Shown in pieces: positions 7,446 through 15,717 of a stretch of DNA of 64,000 bases (its first letter is position 1; each line of letters begins with the position of its first letter). The notes under the pieces were generated by a model that worked only from the letters and a program-made list of their open reading frames with translations, was not told the DNA's origin and searched no databases. The translations under genes and the position numbers were made by a program. The stretch is from Methylophilus sp. TWE2. GTDB taxonomy: Bacteria > Pseudomonadota > Gammaproteobacteria > Burkholderiales > Methylophilaceae. The stretch lies in assembly GCF_001183865.1 (NCBI RefSeq), contig NZ_CP012020.1, positions 868,001-932,000 of the forward strand, read 5' to 3'.

Positions 7446-7882
7446 TAATCTCTCAAAATCAACAATCTGGCTCACCGGTTCGCGAGGTCATCTCTTCGAT
7501 CTCATTTTCTAATGATTAATCAACACTAGGCTAAATAATGTAGTGCTGAGTGCATCCATTTTCAGATGCATTACGTATATCTGGTACGAGAAAAGTTTTT
7601 CACTTTACGAAGTAAGCATTGGGTGAATTAGCGCATTTATGCGCACGATTACTGCTAATTTGTTAATGCGATAATTTGTTACGTGGGAATCTTTATTGAA
7701 GGTGTTCTCTCTAAGCCGTTCAGGAATTGATATAAAAACGGTTTTTTGTACTGGTTGTTGGGAGCGTAAGTGGTGTGTGTCCTAGCTTGGTTGGGTTTGT
7801 TTGGATAAAGCCAGTCCTAGTTTAGGTCACACGGTTTTGTAAGTCATTTTAATAACTGAAAATATATTTTTGAGAGGTTAGC
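7446..7882. other. 437-bp non-coding stretch before the PEP-CTERM gene
   Basis: No credible gene on either strand. The only signal I can support is the promoter-like element at 7551-7581. If that promoter serves the PEP-CTERM gene, the transcript would have a 5' leader of nearly 300 bases. I found no convincing sigma-54 site. Confidence 0.5.
7551..7581 (+). promoter_or_regulatory. Second copy of the putative ECF promoter
   Basis: TGCATCC (7551-7557), 16 bases, then CGTATATC (7574-7581): same elements and same spacing as at 5254-5284. TGCATC also pairs with GATGCA at 7565-7570 as a small inverted repeat. Confidence 0.45.
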
Positions 7883-8773
7883 ATGAAGAAAAGTGTAATT
7901 TACAAGGCAATATTGGGCACGAGTTTGCTACTGGCGGCTTCCCAGGTATATGCGGATACATTGTATGGCGTGAATAGCAGCAGTATTGCTGTGATTGATA
8001 CCTTGAATTTAGGTGCAGTTTCCTACATCAATATTTCAGGGTTGGCAGCGAATGAAAGATTGCTGGGCGTTGACCTCAGACCAACAGATGGCTTGGTTTA
8101 CGGGCTCACCAGCCAGAACAGGTTGTATACCCTCGACACAACTACTGGTGCAGCAACCTTCAAGAGCAACCTCACAGGGGCTTCCCTGGCTGGGCAATCT
8201 ATCGGTATCGACTTTAACCCGGTTGCAGATTTTGCTGGTAATGCTTCGCTACGTGTAGTCACAGGGACTGGCAACAACTATGCGGTCAATGCCAATACAG
8301 GCGTGGTAGGCAATACCGCTGGTGCAAACATTGGCAGTGGTTATACCGCCGTTGCTTACACTAATTCAGAGCCGGGGGTTACCCCTGCCAGCACTGGGCT
8401 GTATTACGTGAATTCGACCACAGACTCGTTAAACTTTCTCGCGAGTGGGTTTAATAATCCAGCCGGTGCGGGTGGCATCCAGACAGTCGGTACATTGGGC
8501 GTAGATGTGTTGTCTGCGAACGGCTTTGACATTCTTGGCAACGGTAAGGCCTATGCCTTGTTTAACCTGGATAATGGTACCCTGGATTCCCAGTTGTTTT
8601 CGATTAACCTGATGACTGGCGCTGCGACATACATCACCACTCTAAACGGCACTTTCAATGGTTTGACCGGCGTAGCCGCCGCTGTGCCTGAACCGACAAA
8701 CTTTGCATTCCTGCTGGCAGGCTTGGGTCTGATGGCTGGCGTGGTCACACGTCGCGCTCGTCAACGCGCATAA
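7883..8773 (+). CDS. DUF4394-type beta-propeller-like protein with PEP-CTERM sorting signal
   Basis: 296 residues. Signal peptide at 1-24, cleaved after 'VYA'. The body (25-265) has repeated 'LYGVNSSS', 'LRPTDGLVYGLTSQNRLYTLD' type blades characteristic of DUF4394. The C-terminus is a full PEP-CTERM signal: 'VPEP' followed by a hydrophobic helix and the basic tail 'RRARQRA'. Such proteins are processed by an exosortase and delivered to the cell surface or matrix. The ribosome site GAGAGG stands just ahead of the ATG. No exosortase gene is in the window. A shared promoter element upstream suggests control by the second ECF sigma factor. Confidence 0.85.
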   Translation: MKKSVIYKAILGTSLLLAASQVYADTLYGVNSSSIAVIDTLNLGAVSYINISGLAANERLLGVDLRPTDGLVYGLTSQNRLYTLDTTTGAATFKSNLTGASLAGQSIGIDFNPVADFAGNASLRVVTGTGNNYAVNANTGVVGNTAGANIGSGYTAVAYTNSEPGVTPASTGLYYVNSTTDSLNFLASGFNNPAGAGGIQTVGTLGVDVLSANGFDILGNGKAYALFNLDNGTLDSQLFSINLMTGAATYITTLNGTFNGLTGVAAAVPEPTNFAFLLAGLGLMAGVVTRRARQRA

Positions 8774-8801
8774 TACACAGCTAAATCACTAAGCCTTAAC
8801 A

Positions 8802-8832
8802 GGCCGATGCTTACTGGCATCGGCCTTTTTTA
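8802..8832 (+). terminator. Rho-independent terminator after the PEP-CTERM gene
   Basis: Nine-base perfect stem GGCCGATGC / GCATCGGCC (8802-8810, 8817-8825) followed by TTTTTT. Confidence 0.85.
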
Positions 8833-8949
8833 TGTGGATGTGACAAGATCTACAACAGTCCAAGTGAGTAATGCCTGGATATACGGAAAGCAGCAGAGGT
8901 TAGGCTGGCGTAAAGAGCAAGGGTTTGTTTAATGTTACTCTGCCCCCAA

Positions 8950-9954
8950 CTATCTGCCCCTGTCATGAAATTCTGCACGGATAAATGCAAACCCTTCTTT
9001 TTGCTTATTAATGTAGCCAATCCCTGGATACGGCAAGTGTGGTGCCGCAATCATGGAGCCGCTTTTAGCTAATTGTGCGAATTGAGCTTGGCGCTGTTTT
9101 GCGGCGCTGGGCTGGTCAACATCGTAAGTAATCGTGATGTCAGGATGAGGAAACTGCACCGCTTCCACATGCACGGAGTCGCCAATAAACGTGATGGACT
9201 GACCCTGGCTTTCCAACCGGTAGTAGTAATGCCCAGGCGTATGGCCGGGTGTAGGGTAGGCATTAAAATCATCCAATATCTTTTGTGCGCCACTTAATGG
9301 TTTTACGTGGCCCAGCGCCACATAAGGCTGCATCGCAGTTTGTGCCTGCTGGAAATAGGCTTTCTCATAGCCTTTCACCCCGTTTTGATTTTTAGCATCC
9401 AGAAAAAAATCTATATCAGCTTTACCCACGTAGATATTTGCATTGGGGAAAACCGCTTTGCCCTCATGCACCAGGCCGCCCGTATGGTCGGTGTGTATAT
9501 GCGTGATCAAGATGTCCGAAATATCCTCTGGCTTAAGCCCCAACTTGCCTAAACGCTCACTAAATTTGCCGCCAAACCCTTTGCCAAAGAAATCCCCCGC
9601 GCCCGTATCTACCAGGATGAATTTTTTGCCTGTGTTAATCAAAAAAACATTGATCGAGGCTTCTACAGGGTTATGTAAATGCGCTTGGTTTAGCAGGCCA
9701 TCGACCTGTTGCGGCGCAGCCCCCTTTAGCAATACATGTAAATCTTGCGGCACCGTGCCATCTGAAATCACGGTGATGTCATACGCGCCTAATTTAAAAT
9801 TGTAGTAACCCGTTTCCGCCTGATATTGAGCCACTGAAGGTGTGTGGGTTTCACCGCCAGCCATCGCAGTGTGGGAGATTGGTTGTAAAAGTAACGCAAT
9901 CGCTAACAGCGTGTGTTTAAGTGCAGCTGCTTTTCCAAGTGCAATATTCTTCAT
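8950..9954 (-). CDS. Exported MBL-fold metallo-hydrolase
   Basis: 334 residues with an N-terminal signal peptide (about 1-32, ending 'TAMA-GG'). The metallo-beta-lactamase fold has the HxHxDH motif 'HIHTDH' (152-157), His238 in 'PGHTPGH', Asp259 in 'GDS' and His306, giving a complete two-metal site. The overall pattern resembles periplasmic lactonase/quorum-quenching type MBL hydrolases rather than true beta-lactamases. It is divergent from a LysR regulator with about 90 bases between starts, so that regulator probably controls it. The substrate cannot be told from sequence. Confidence 0.85.
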   Translation of the reverse strand: MKNIALGKAAALKHTLLAIALLLQPISHTAMAGGETHTPSVAQYQAETGYYNFKLGAYDITVISDGTVPQDLHVLLKGAAPQQVDGLLNQAHLHNPVEASINVFLINTGKKFILVDTGAGDFFGKGFGGKFSERLGKLGLKPEDISDILITHIHTDHTGGLVHEGKAVFPNANIYVGKADIDFFLDAKNQNGVKGYEKAYFQQAQTAMQPYVALGHVKPLSGAQKILDDFNAYPTPGHTPGHYYYRLESQGQSITFIGDSVHVEAVQFPHPDITITYDVDQPSAAKQRQAQFAQLAKSGSMIAAPHLPYPGIGYINKQKEGFAFIRAEFHDRGR

Positions 9955-10045
9955 TCGTATACTCCGTCTGATTTAAATTGCTATCAGAATAGATATAATT
10001 AATGATTATTTAAAATTGAATATTTGTATTGGATGTATAAATATT

Positions 10046-10942
10046 ATGGATATTAAAAGAGCAGACTTACCTTTATTGATTTCGCTCGATATTCTTCTTG
10101 AAGAAAGAAATGTCACCAAGGCAGCGCAAAGACTCAATATCAGTCAACCCGCGTTATCTACGCAGTTAGCAAGGCTTAGGGTGTTGTTTGATGATCCATT
10201 ATTGGTTCCGGCGGAAGTAGGGCGCGGCATGGTGCTGACTGAAAGAGCGCTAAACCTGCAACATAAATTACGCGCATCGATTAACGAGCTGAAATTTGCA
10301 GTTAACTTCAAATCCAGCTTTGATCCGCTCACCTCACGCCGCAAATTCACCATTGCCACCAACGATAGCGTGTTCACAATTCTCGGCCTGCCAGTCTTGA
10401 AAAAAGTGCTTTCCTTTAATAATCCAGGCCTGCAAATTTCATTTGTGTCCGTGTTTGGCGTCAACGTGAAAGAAGACCTGGAAAAAGGCAATATTGATTT
10501 ATACATAGGCGACATCAACAAAATGCCAGACAGTGTCAAAGTCAGGTATTTAATGAAAGACAGCTTTATCATGGCCCAGAAAAAAGGTCATGCCAGAGGC
10601 AAAAAGAAACCAACGCTCAATGAATATTGCCAGTTGGCGCATGTGATTGTATCGGCAAAAGGTGACCTATCCAGCTCAATTGATCACTTGTTATCCGAAC
10701 AGTCGCAAACCCGTAATATTGTCGCTTCAGTCCCTAGCTACAATCAGATTGCTTTGGTGCTCACCAATAGTGATTGTGTCGCCACCTTACCTAAGCAATT
10801 ACTCGAAAAGTATGAAGACACGTTGGATTTGATAGAGCTGCCATTTGCAATTCCGCCTTTCGAGCTGGGCATGGCGTGGCATACGAAATCACAGGATGAT
10901 GAAGCGATGATTTGGTTAAGGCAACAGTTTGTGAGTGTGTAG
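10046..10942 (+). CDS. LysR-family transcriptional regulator
   Basis: 298 residues from the ATG at 10046. The winged HTH is at about residues 6-60 ('LLISLDILLEERNVTKAAQRLNISQPALSTQLARLR' in overlapping parts) and is followed by a substrate-binding domain (about 90-290) of the NodD/SyrM-like subgroup. An upstream in-frame ATG at 10016 would add ten residues but interrupts the usual LysR N-terminus, so the later start is preferred. It likely regulates the divergent metallo-hydrolase. The effector is unknown. Confidence 0.87.
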   Translation: MDIKRADLPLLISLDILLEERNVTKAAQRLNISQPALSTQLARLRVLFDDPLLVPAEVGRGMVLTERALNLQHKLRASINELKFAVNFKSSFDPLTSRRKFTIATNDSVFTILGLPVLKKVLSFNNPGLQISFVSVFGVNVKEDLEKGNIDLYIGDINKMPDSVKVRYLMKDSFIMAQKKGHARGKKKPTLNEYCQLAHVIVSAKGDLSSSIDHLLSEQSQTRNIVASVPSYNQIALVLTNSDCVATLPKQLLEKYEDTLDLIELPFAIPPFELGMAWHTKSQDDEAMIWLRQQFVSV

Positions 10943-11069
10943 TTGAAGTATTTAGCTATGCGCAAAGTTGTGTGCCAGACAATGCCATCAAAATGTTATT
11001 TTGCAAGACTTCACCCTCAAGATAAATGCGTAAAAAGGAATGATTTAGTGATGTAATGAAATTTTGTCA

Positions 11070-12182
11070 TCATTTTACCAGCTTCAATTTACCCGCTGGT
11101 TTATTGGTCGCTAATTTAGAGGAGTCGCTGGTGCTGCTTAAACCTGTCAGCACGAGTCCAAAAGTTAGAGAGTCCAGATCTTCGGGCAATATTGAGAGAT
11201 CTCGAGCAATATCTATCTTTGAAGTATTTTCAGCTTTCATCATCTCAAAAACTTTGGCTAGCATTTTTGAGGTTTCTCTCTGCATGGGATTAGGTTCTTC
11301 TGTCCTATAACCGTTCGTTGCTATTTGTATGCACAACGTCCTATGAGTCCACTCGGTAAACAATCCTAGCTGATTCATCCTATAAACAAGAGCTGCTAGA
11401 GATACGCCCCAAAAAGATTTTAATTTAATAAGGGTAGATAGATCAGTAGATATTGGCCTATGTCCGATTACACTGTTTCGAGGCATGAGAAAAGCAGATG
11501 CAAAAGCATTCGCAGCTTTTTCCATTTCTGGATTGTGTGCTGCTTCTGCATGCATCATGCTGTAGCTATCCCTAACCAAGTGGCCTAGCTCATGAGCAGC
11601 ATCAAAGCGACTATGCTCTGCTGACTTAAAGGTATTTAGAAATATAAATGGTTGATTTTTATGCCATACGCTAAATGCGTCAACCTCTCTTGCCTCCAAA
11701 GCTAAAGAAAATACTTTAATACCTTTTGACTCAAGTAAGTGGATGAGATTAGGAATGGGAGCCTCACCCAAGCCCCATATTCTTCTCAAGGTAATTGCAG
11801 CATCTTCTGGAGAGAGGTCATGTAGATTAGGGACATTAACATCAGGTAATGTGAATCTATCACCAATCCATTCATTCAAAAGAAATGCAACAGACCCTGA
11901 GCTTAGTGCACTTTGCATTAAGCTCTTGGACATTTTGGACATTGAACGAAAGCTTGCTGTGTGCTCTGCGATAGTAGGCAAATCTTCACCAAAGAAAAAC
12001 GAAATGGGGAACCTTAGTTTCTCAGCGATTTGCTCTAATTTTTCAATTTCAGGAATGTACTCCCCAGCTTCATAACCCTGTACCGATCTTACATCTACTC
12101 CCAATTCGCTTGCTAATCTAGCTTTAGTCCATTTGCGTCTGATACGCGCGAATTCAATCCTAGTTGGATTTAAAACATTCAT
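11070..12182 (-). CDS. XRE regulator fused to ImmA/IrrE metallopeptidase
   Basis: 370 residues. The N-terminal HTH (about 8-62) contains 'TKARLASELGVDVRSVQGYEAG'-type residues, in parts. The central zinc peptidase domain (about 130-260) has HELGH at 197-201 and a third ligand Glu221 in 'EKAANAFASAFLMP'. ImmA/IrrE peptidases cleave repressors or antitoxins in response to stress or DNA damage; fused to XRE they often govern mobile elements or toxin-antitoxin pairs. The gene follows an unknown gene by 11 bases in the same direction. The segment is visibly more AT-rich than the housekeeping genes, suggesting acquisition. Confidence 0.85.
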   Translation of the reverse strand: MNVLNPTRIEFARIRRKWTKARLASELGVDVRSVQGYEAGEYIPEIEKLEQIAEKLRFPISFFFGEDLPTIAEHTASFRSMSKMSKSLMQSALSSGSVAFLLNEWIGDRFTLPDVNVPNLHDLSPEDAAITLRRIWGLGEAPIPNLIHLLESKGIKVFSLALEAREVDAFSVWHKNQPFIFLNTFKSAEHSRFDAAHELGHLVRDSYSMMHAEAAHNPEMEKAANAFASAFLMPRNSVIGHRPISTDLSTLIKLKSFWGVSLAALVYRMNQLGLFTEWTHRTLCIQIATNGYRTEEPNPMQRETSKMLAKVFEMMKAENTSKIDIARDLSILPEDLDSLTFGLVLTGLSSTSDSSKLATNKPAGKLKLVK

Positions 12183-12193
12183 TTGAATACTCT

Positions 12194-12838
12194 TTAAACC
12201 TTTTTACGTATTACGTCAAAATCTAAATCATCGGTTGGTGAAATCGGAAACACATCAGGCTGTGAATTAAACTGCATTGAACCAAGCAAGATTCTTTCGG
12301 ACCATCCAGTAATTTTCCCCCTGTAGAATGAGTTGGGGATAGATAGTTCTCTTCGTACTTCAGCTCCGACGACATGATAAAGCAAGACCCATAGTTGGGT
12401 GCCATCCTTATTAGCTTTATTTTTTGCAGAGAAAAGTTCTAAATTTTTTTGTATTGCGCCACTAAGAACTGTACCTTTAGCACCTTGATTTCTTGGATCG
12501 CCAAACTCCATTCCTGTGTCCTTATCACCAGTCATGATTGCTATCATTATGTTTTTATCAGGAGATACAATAAGTGGGCAGTTTCGAGTATCTACAATAC
12601 GCCACTTTCTTAAAGCAAGCTGTGTTCTAAGAGCGAATACGGTTTCATGCCACTGCAAACTTCCTGCTGCAGTTGGCGCATGCGCAGGCGTTGCTTCGAG
12701 GCGGGCTGTAAATCCAGCATCACTAGCCTCTTTGAATACATCCTCATTAAGTGTGTCATGCAATTGTCTTAACCGTCGCTGTACCAAATCACCTTTCACG
12801 ATTATTGGATTTGGGGAATATGATGGCGTAAGAAACAT
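12194..12838 (-). CDS. Unknown protein paired with an XRE-ImmA peptidase
   Basis: 214 residues from the ATG at 12836-12838, chosen because AAAAGGGAG stands 9 bases upstream; a GTG at 12877 would add 13 residues without a ribosome site. No signal peptide or membrane segment. Mixed alpha/beta composition with the segments 'RKWRIVDTRNCPLIVSPDKN', 'LWVLLYHVVGAEVRRELS' and 'GWSERILLGSM'. I do not recognise the family. Being first in a two-gene operon with an ImmA-type peptidase fits a toxin or substrate cleaved by its partner, but nothing in the sequence proves it. Confidence 0.7.
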   Translation of the reverse strand: MFLTPSYSPNPIIVKGDLVQRRLRQLHDTLNEDVFKEASDAGFTARLEATPAHAPTAAGSLQWHETVFALRTQLALRKWRIVDTRNCPLIVSPDKNIMIAIMTGDKDTGMEFGDPRNQGAKGTVLSGAIQKNLELFSAKNKANKDGTQLWVLLYHVVGAEVRRELSIPNSFYRGKITGWSERILLGSMQFNSQPDVFPISPTDDLDFDVIRKKV

Positions 12839-13130
12839 TTTGAAAATCTCCCTTTTTACTTCCGGATAATCTACCACAACATGAGGTAAAAAAACCAGAA
12901 GTTTATGAGGTCTTAGTAAAAAAGTTAAATACGATCTGGAATAAGCAATAGTTGGATCAGAGTAAGGTTTAGTGAAAAAATAATCTGCTTGTTATGGCGA
13001 AAATGAAAAAATCTCCAAGTAGGCGTAGCCTGAATTAATAAATGGAACCAGAGTGGAGTTTCGTGCAAGTCCAGTCCTATGTTGATGGCGGACAAGCGCA
13101 GATTCAGGTCTGTTTAAAAGGTATAAATGA
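12839..13130. other. AT-rich non-coding stretch beside the ImmA pair
   Basis: Promoter region for the minus-strand pair. No credible gene. A 63-codon open frame at 13042-13233 runs through the tRNA relic and is not considered real. Confidence 0.4.
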
Positions 13131-13207
13131 AAAACGGCTCCAATCAATGGAAGCCACTTTTGTATTTGGCGGGGAAAGAGGCACTGCACCCTCGATCCCA
13201 AAATTAA
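13131..13207 (-). pseudogene. Decayed tRNA 3' end with its terminator (relic A)
   Basis: Read on the minus strand this is a tRNA 3' half. From 13207 down to 13167 it follows the variable loop, T-arm, acceptor and CCA of the intact tRNA-Met at 15718-15794 with scattered substitutions: 'ccctcgatccca' against 'ccctcgacccca', and 'gggaaagagg' against 'gtgaaagagg'. Beyond the CCA lies an imperfect hairpin (AAAAACGGCT...) with a T run, similar to that at 13791-13822. The 5' half of the tRNA is absent. This is what tRNA-targeted integration leaves at the far end of an element. Confidence 0.55.
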
Positions 13208-13240
13208 TAGCGCTTAAAAATACTTACCAGTGATGTGAAA

Positions 13241-13675
13241 TTATGTCCGCCAAGGATGCTTAGGCACATCACAAACACCAGCGACATTCACGCCAGCCTG
13301 CGCAACTAAGTGATCATTTTCAACTGTGTCACCACTGACGCCGATTGCGCCAATCAACATTCCCTCTTCATCCACTATCGGTAGTCCACCAGGGAAAGTG
13401 ATTAAGCCATCATTTGAGTGCTCGATGCCATATAAAGGCGAACCAGGCACTGAAAGTTTGCCGATTTCGCCAGAAGGCATGGCGAAGTAACAGGCGGTTT
13501 TGGCTTTTTTGATGGCAACATCGATACTGCCGACCCACGCATCATCCATTCGAGTGAAGCTTTTCAGGTTGCCACCAGAGTCCAGTACGGCGATACACAT
13601 CTTGACGCCAATTTGTTTGGATTTCTCCACTGCTTTTTCAATGATTTCTTGTGCGACTTCAAAGCTTACGTGCAT
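13241..13675 (-). CDS. GlcG/HbpS-family protein
   Basis: 144 residues matching the GlcG/HbpS (DUF336) fold across its length: '[17 protein letters not shown]', '[14 protein letters not shown]', 'RMDDAW', 'GGLPI' and 'IGAIGVSG'. Members bind haem or corrinoids or accompany diol/glycolate metabolism; which applies here is not clear. No signal peptide. The gene sits alone between two tRNA/terminator relics, so it may have arrived with an element. No partner genes are nearby. Confidence 0.85.
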   Translation of the reverse strand: MHVSFEVAQEIIEKAVEKSKQIGVKMCIAVLDSGGNLKSFTRMDDAWVGSIDVAIKKAKTACYFAMPSGEIGKLSVPGSPLYGIEHSNDGLITFPGGLPIVDEEGMLIGAIGVSGDTVENDHLVAQAGVNVAGVCDVPKHPWRT

Positions 13676-13790
13676 GTGATTCCTTTTTGTTTAATTGATT
13701 GGTATAAATGTGACTCTGGGCGCAGGTTTAAATTCATTTAAACTTTGCATTCGCTGGAAATAAGCTGCTTTGCAGACGCAGCGCACAAAT

Positions 13791-13822
13791 AAAAACGGCT
13801 CCCATTGCTGGAAGCCGTTTTT
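13791..13822 (-). terminator. Terminator after hipA2; part of relic B
   Basis: Perfect ten-base stem AAAAACGGCT / AGCCGTTTTT with a 12-base loop. It can work in both directions and lies 47 bases beyond the hipA2 stop. It matches the hairpin of relic A. Confidence 0.8.
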
Positions 13823-13840
13823 GTATTTGGCAGGAAAGAG
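13823..13840 (-). pseudogene. Short tRNA 3'-end remnant (relic B)
   Basis: 'gtatttgg' plus 'aggaaagag' next to the hairpin matches the CCA/acceptor side of relic A and of tRNA-Met, then similarity is lost. With the hairpin it forms a second, shorter copy of relic A in the same orientation. Confidence 0.4.
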
Positions 13841-13868
13841 TCAACAAAATACCCGCAGTGAATAAGCA

Positions 13869-15119
13869 TCATGATGCGTTAGTCACTGCCTGCTGACGGC
13901 TTAGGCATTGTTGTATGCGCGTCTTCAATGCGTGGCTTGCGCCAAAATGATCAGCGATATTCATGAGCTGATGATGGATGGTTTCATGAATCGTGCGAAT
14001 GATATCTTTTGCCTCATTTGAACTCAGCCCGAAGTGTGGCGCTGCATTCAGTGCTAATCCTAAACTGGAGTTGTGATTACCTGGTGTGATTGCGAGCTGC
14101 TGATAGCCTAGGTTGGTGAGTTGCATGACAACATCAAATGCCGGTGCCAGTTTGTACTGACCTTGGCTCACATGCAGCATGCCATGGTTTTTCACGTGAT
14201 CGTCAGTATTGTCTACCATCAAATTGAAAATCAACCTTCTATATAATTGATCTAAATCGTGCGTCGGATGGATTGAAATCTTTCGAATGGTCTGGGCCAA
14301 TTCAATATAACTTCCGCCATCGCTCTCATAGGGCACATTCAAGATTGCAGAGGCAGATAAGTAATGGATACGGCGCTCACGATGAATATCGCCCTCACGG
14401 TCAAAGCGCTTCAGCAGCAGTGCGTGCCCATGCTGAATTTTTTCAAGACGAGCCGGGGAGACTTCAATCCCGCACAGTTCAGCGAGTTTTAAGAGGCATA
14501 GCTCTAGTAACTCAACATCATGGTCATCGCCTTGCGCAGGGAATTTTGCAATCCATCGTTGATTATCGTGCACAAAAGTCGCTTTTGGTCTGGCACCACC
14601 AAGCGTCCCCCCGCGTTGAAGTAGTCGACGCATTTCTGGCGTCACTTCCATTGAAAGCTCAAGCATCCTTACCGCAGTAGACATTTCCTCAAGAGTAATC
14701 AACGTGGGTTCAGGATCGGACGCACTAAATGGGAGTGCTTCACTAAAACACATGGCACCCACTCGATTGGTGTTTGTAAGTAGCAAAGCATCAACATCAC
14801 TTAGTGCATGACCATATTGTGCCTCTAGCACTCTACGGCCCCAGCTATCAGGTAATGCATCGCGAAGAGTCAGCGGCAAAGCACCACCATCTCGAATCCG
14901 GCGCTCAGGCAATGCCATAATCGCACCACTCAACGGCATGAATTCATTATTTAAGGCAATGGCGTGGGGGGAGGCGAGGTATTGTGACCCATACGCATAC
15001 TCCCCTGATTCAATCACGCCTCTACGAACTATTTTTAGCAGGCCTACCGGAGTAGGCGCTTGGTTCGGTTCATTTGCCAGACCTACATATATCCTGCGAT
15101 CAGAAGTTTCGCTCATCAT
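13869..15119 (-). CDS. HipA-like kinase toxin (second module)
   Basis: 416 residues. Kinase elements in order: glycine-rich 'GTLGGARPKA' (171-180), ATP-binding Lys192 in 'IAKFP', catalytic 'NTDDHVKN' (304-311, Asp306) and metal-binding Asp329 in 'PAFDV'. The N-terminal domain lies at about 9-105. All key residues are present. It is only distantly similar to the HipA at 2508-3764 and belongs to the longer HipA-like group in which 'GARPK' replaces 'GAQ.K'. It overlaps the upstream antitoxin gene by 20 bases. A strong terminator follows. It sits inside the tRNA-Met-adjacent segment. Confidence 0.87.
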   Translation of the reverse strand: MMSETSDRRIYVGLANEPNQAPTPVGLLKIVRRGVIESGEYAYGSQYLASPHAIALNNEFMPLSGAIMALPERRIRDGGALPLTLRDALPDSWGRRVLEAQYGHALSDVDALLLTNTNRVGAMCFSEALPFSASDPEPTLITLEEMSTAVRMLELSMEVTPEMRRLLQRGGTLGGARPKATFVHDNQRWIAKFPAQGDDHDVELLELCLLKLAELCGIEVSPARLEKIQHGHALLLKRFDREGDIHRERRIHYLSASAILNVPYESDGGSYIELAQTIRKISIHPTHDLDQLYRRLIFNLMVDNTDDHVKNHGMLHVSQGQYKLAPAFDVVMQLTNLGYQQLAITPGNHNSSLGLALNAAPHFGLSSNEAKDIIRTIHETIHHQLMNIADHFGASHALKTRIQQCLSRQQAVTNAS

Positions 15120-15447
15120 CTGAGATCACTCCTGCAATCGGTTTCGTTTTAGATTTTCTAACGCGAGTCGTTGAATTAGCGCTCAAAGGTAATGGTGCCA
15201 CTGCGTTTAAAGAGTCAATCTGACCAAATAGCCATAAAGCATTGGCTATGATGCCAATGCTCGCCGTTGGCTTGCCAGCCTCAATCGCTCGGTAAGTGTT
15301 TTGAGAGCAAAAGAGACGGTCTGCCATGTCTTTTATTGTCCACCCTTGTGCTACGCGGCTAGCGCGAATTCTGAGCCCAAGATTTTCCAAAGACTTAAGC
15401 GTCTCTGGGTGTGCAGTAATTATTGAATTTGAGTTTTTAGGCATCAA
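15100..15447 (-). CDS. HipB-like XRE antitoxin (second module)
   Basis: 115 residues. HTH at about 22-75 ('LGLRIRASRVAQGWTIKDMA', 'LFCSQNTYRAIEAGKPTASI'), then a basic tail 'TTRVRKSKTK'. Overlap with the downstream HipA-like gene implies coupled translation. Its start codon lies within the left arm of a 12-base inverted repeat (15444-15486), the likely self-binding site. Confidence 0.83.
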   Translation of the reverse strand: MMPKNSNSIITAHPETLKSLENLGLRIRASRVAQGWTIKDMADRLFCSQNTYRAIEAGKPTASIGIIANALWLFGQIDSLNAVAPLPLSANSTTRVRKSKTKPIAGVISDDERNF

Positions 15448-15486
15448 TAAAATGATATTAAAAGCATTTAATGTTCATTTTATTGA
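15444..15486. promoter_or_regulatory. Inverted-repeat operator at the second hip module
   Basis: TCAATAAAATGA (15444-15455) and TCATTTTATTGA (15475-15486) are a perfect 12-base inverted repeat with centres 31 bases apart (three helical turns). The left arm includes the antitoxin start codon. Confidence 0.6.
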
Positions 15487-15681
15487 GTATTTATTGAAAA
15501 GCAAGCTGATTCGTAAAATACCATCAGCTTGCCATGGTTGAGTGATGTTTTGTTGGATTTATATCACTTTGAGGTTAAGTTCTAGACCTAATTTAAAATA
15601 AGAAGCGTTCGTACAACATTCAGTCAAATAGTCTATTTGTCATGAAGTTTTGCAAGATATAGATTTGGAACGTAGATGTGA

Positions 15682-15711
15682 GCAAGGGCTTACATTTCTG
15701 TAAGCCCTTGC
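15682..15711. other. 13-bp perfect hairpin downstream of tRNA-Met
   Basis: GCAAGGGCTTACA, loop TTTC, TGTAAGCCCTTGC. It lies seven bases past the tRNA 3' end. No T run follows on the tRNA strand, so it may act in tRNA 3' processing or as a weak terminator. Confidence 0.6.
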
Positions 15712-15717
15712 CTGTAT

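Noticed and set aside
7740..7882. Possible sigma-54 promoter before the PEP-CTERM gene
   Set aside because: G/T-rich stretch without the TGGC...TGC spacing needed.
13042..13233. 63-codon open frame on the plus strand
   Set aside because: It runs through a tRNA/terminator relic, lacks a ribosome site and resembles no family.
15682..15711. Intrinsic terminator of tRNA-Met
   Set aside because: Stem is perfect, but no T run follows on the tRNA strand; listed only as a hairpin.
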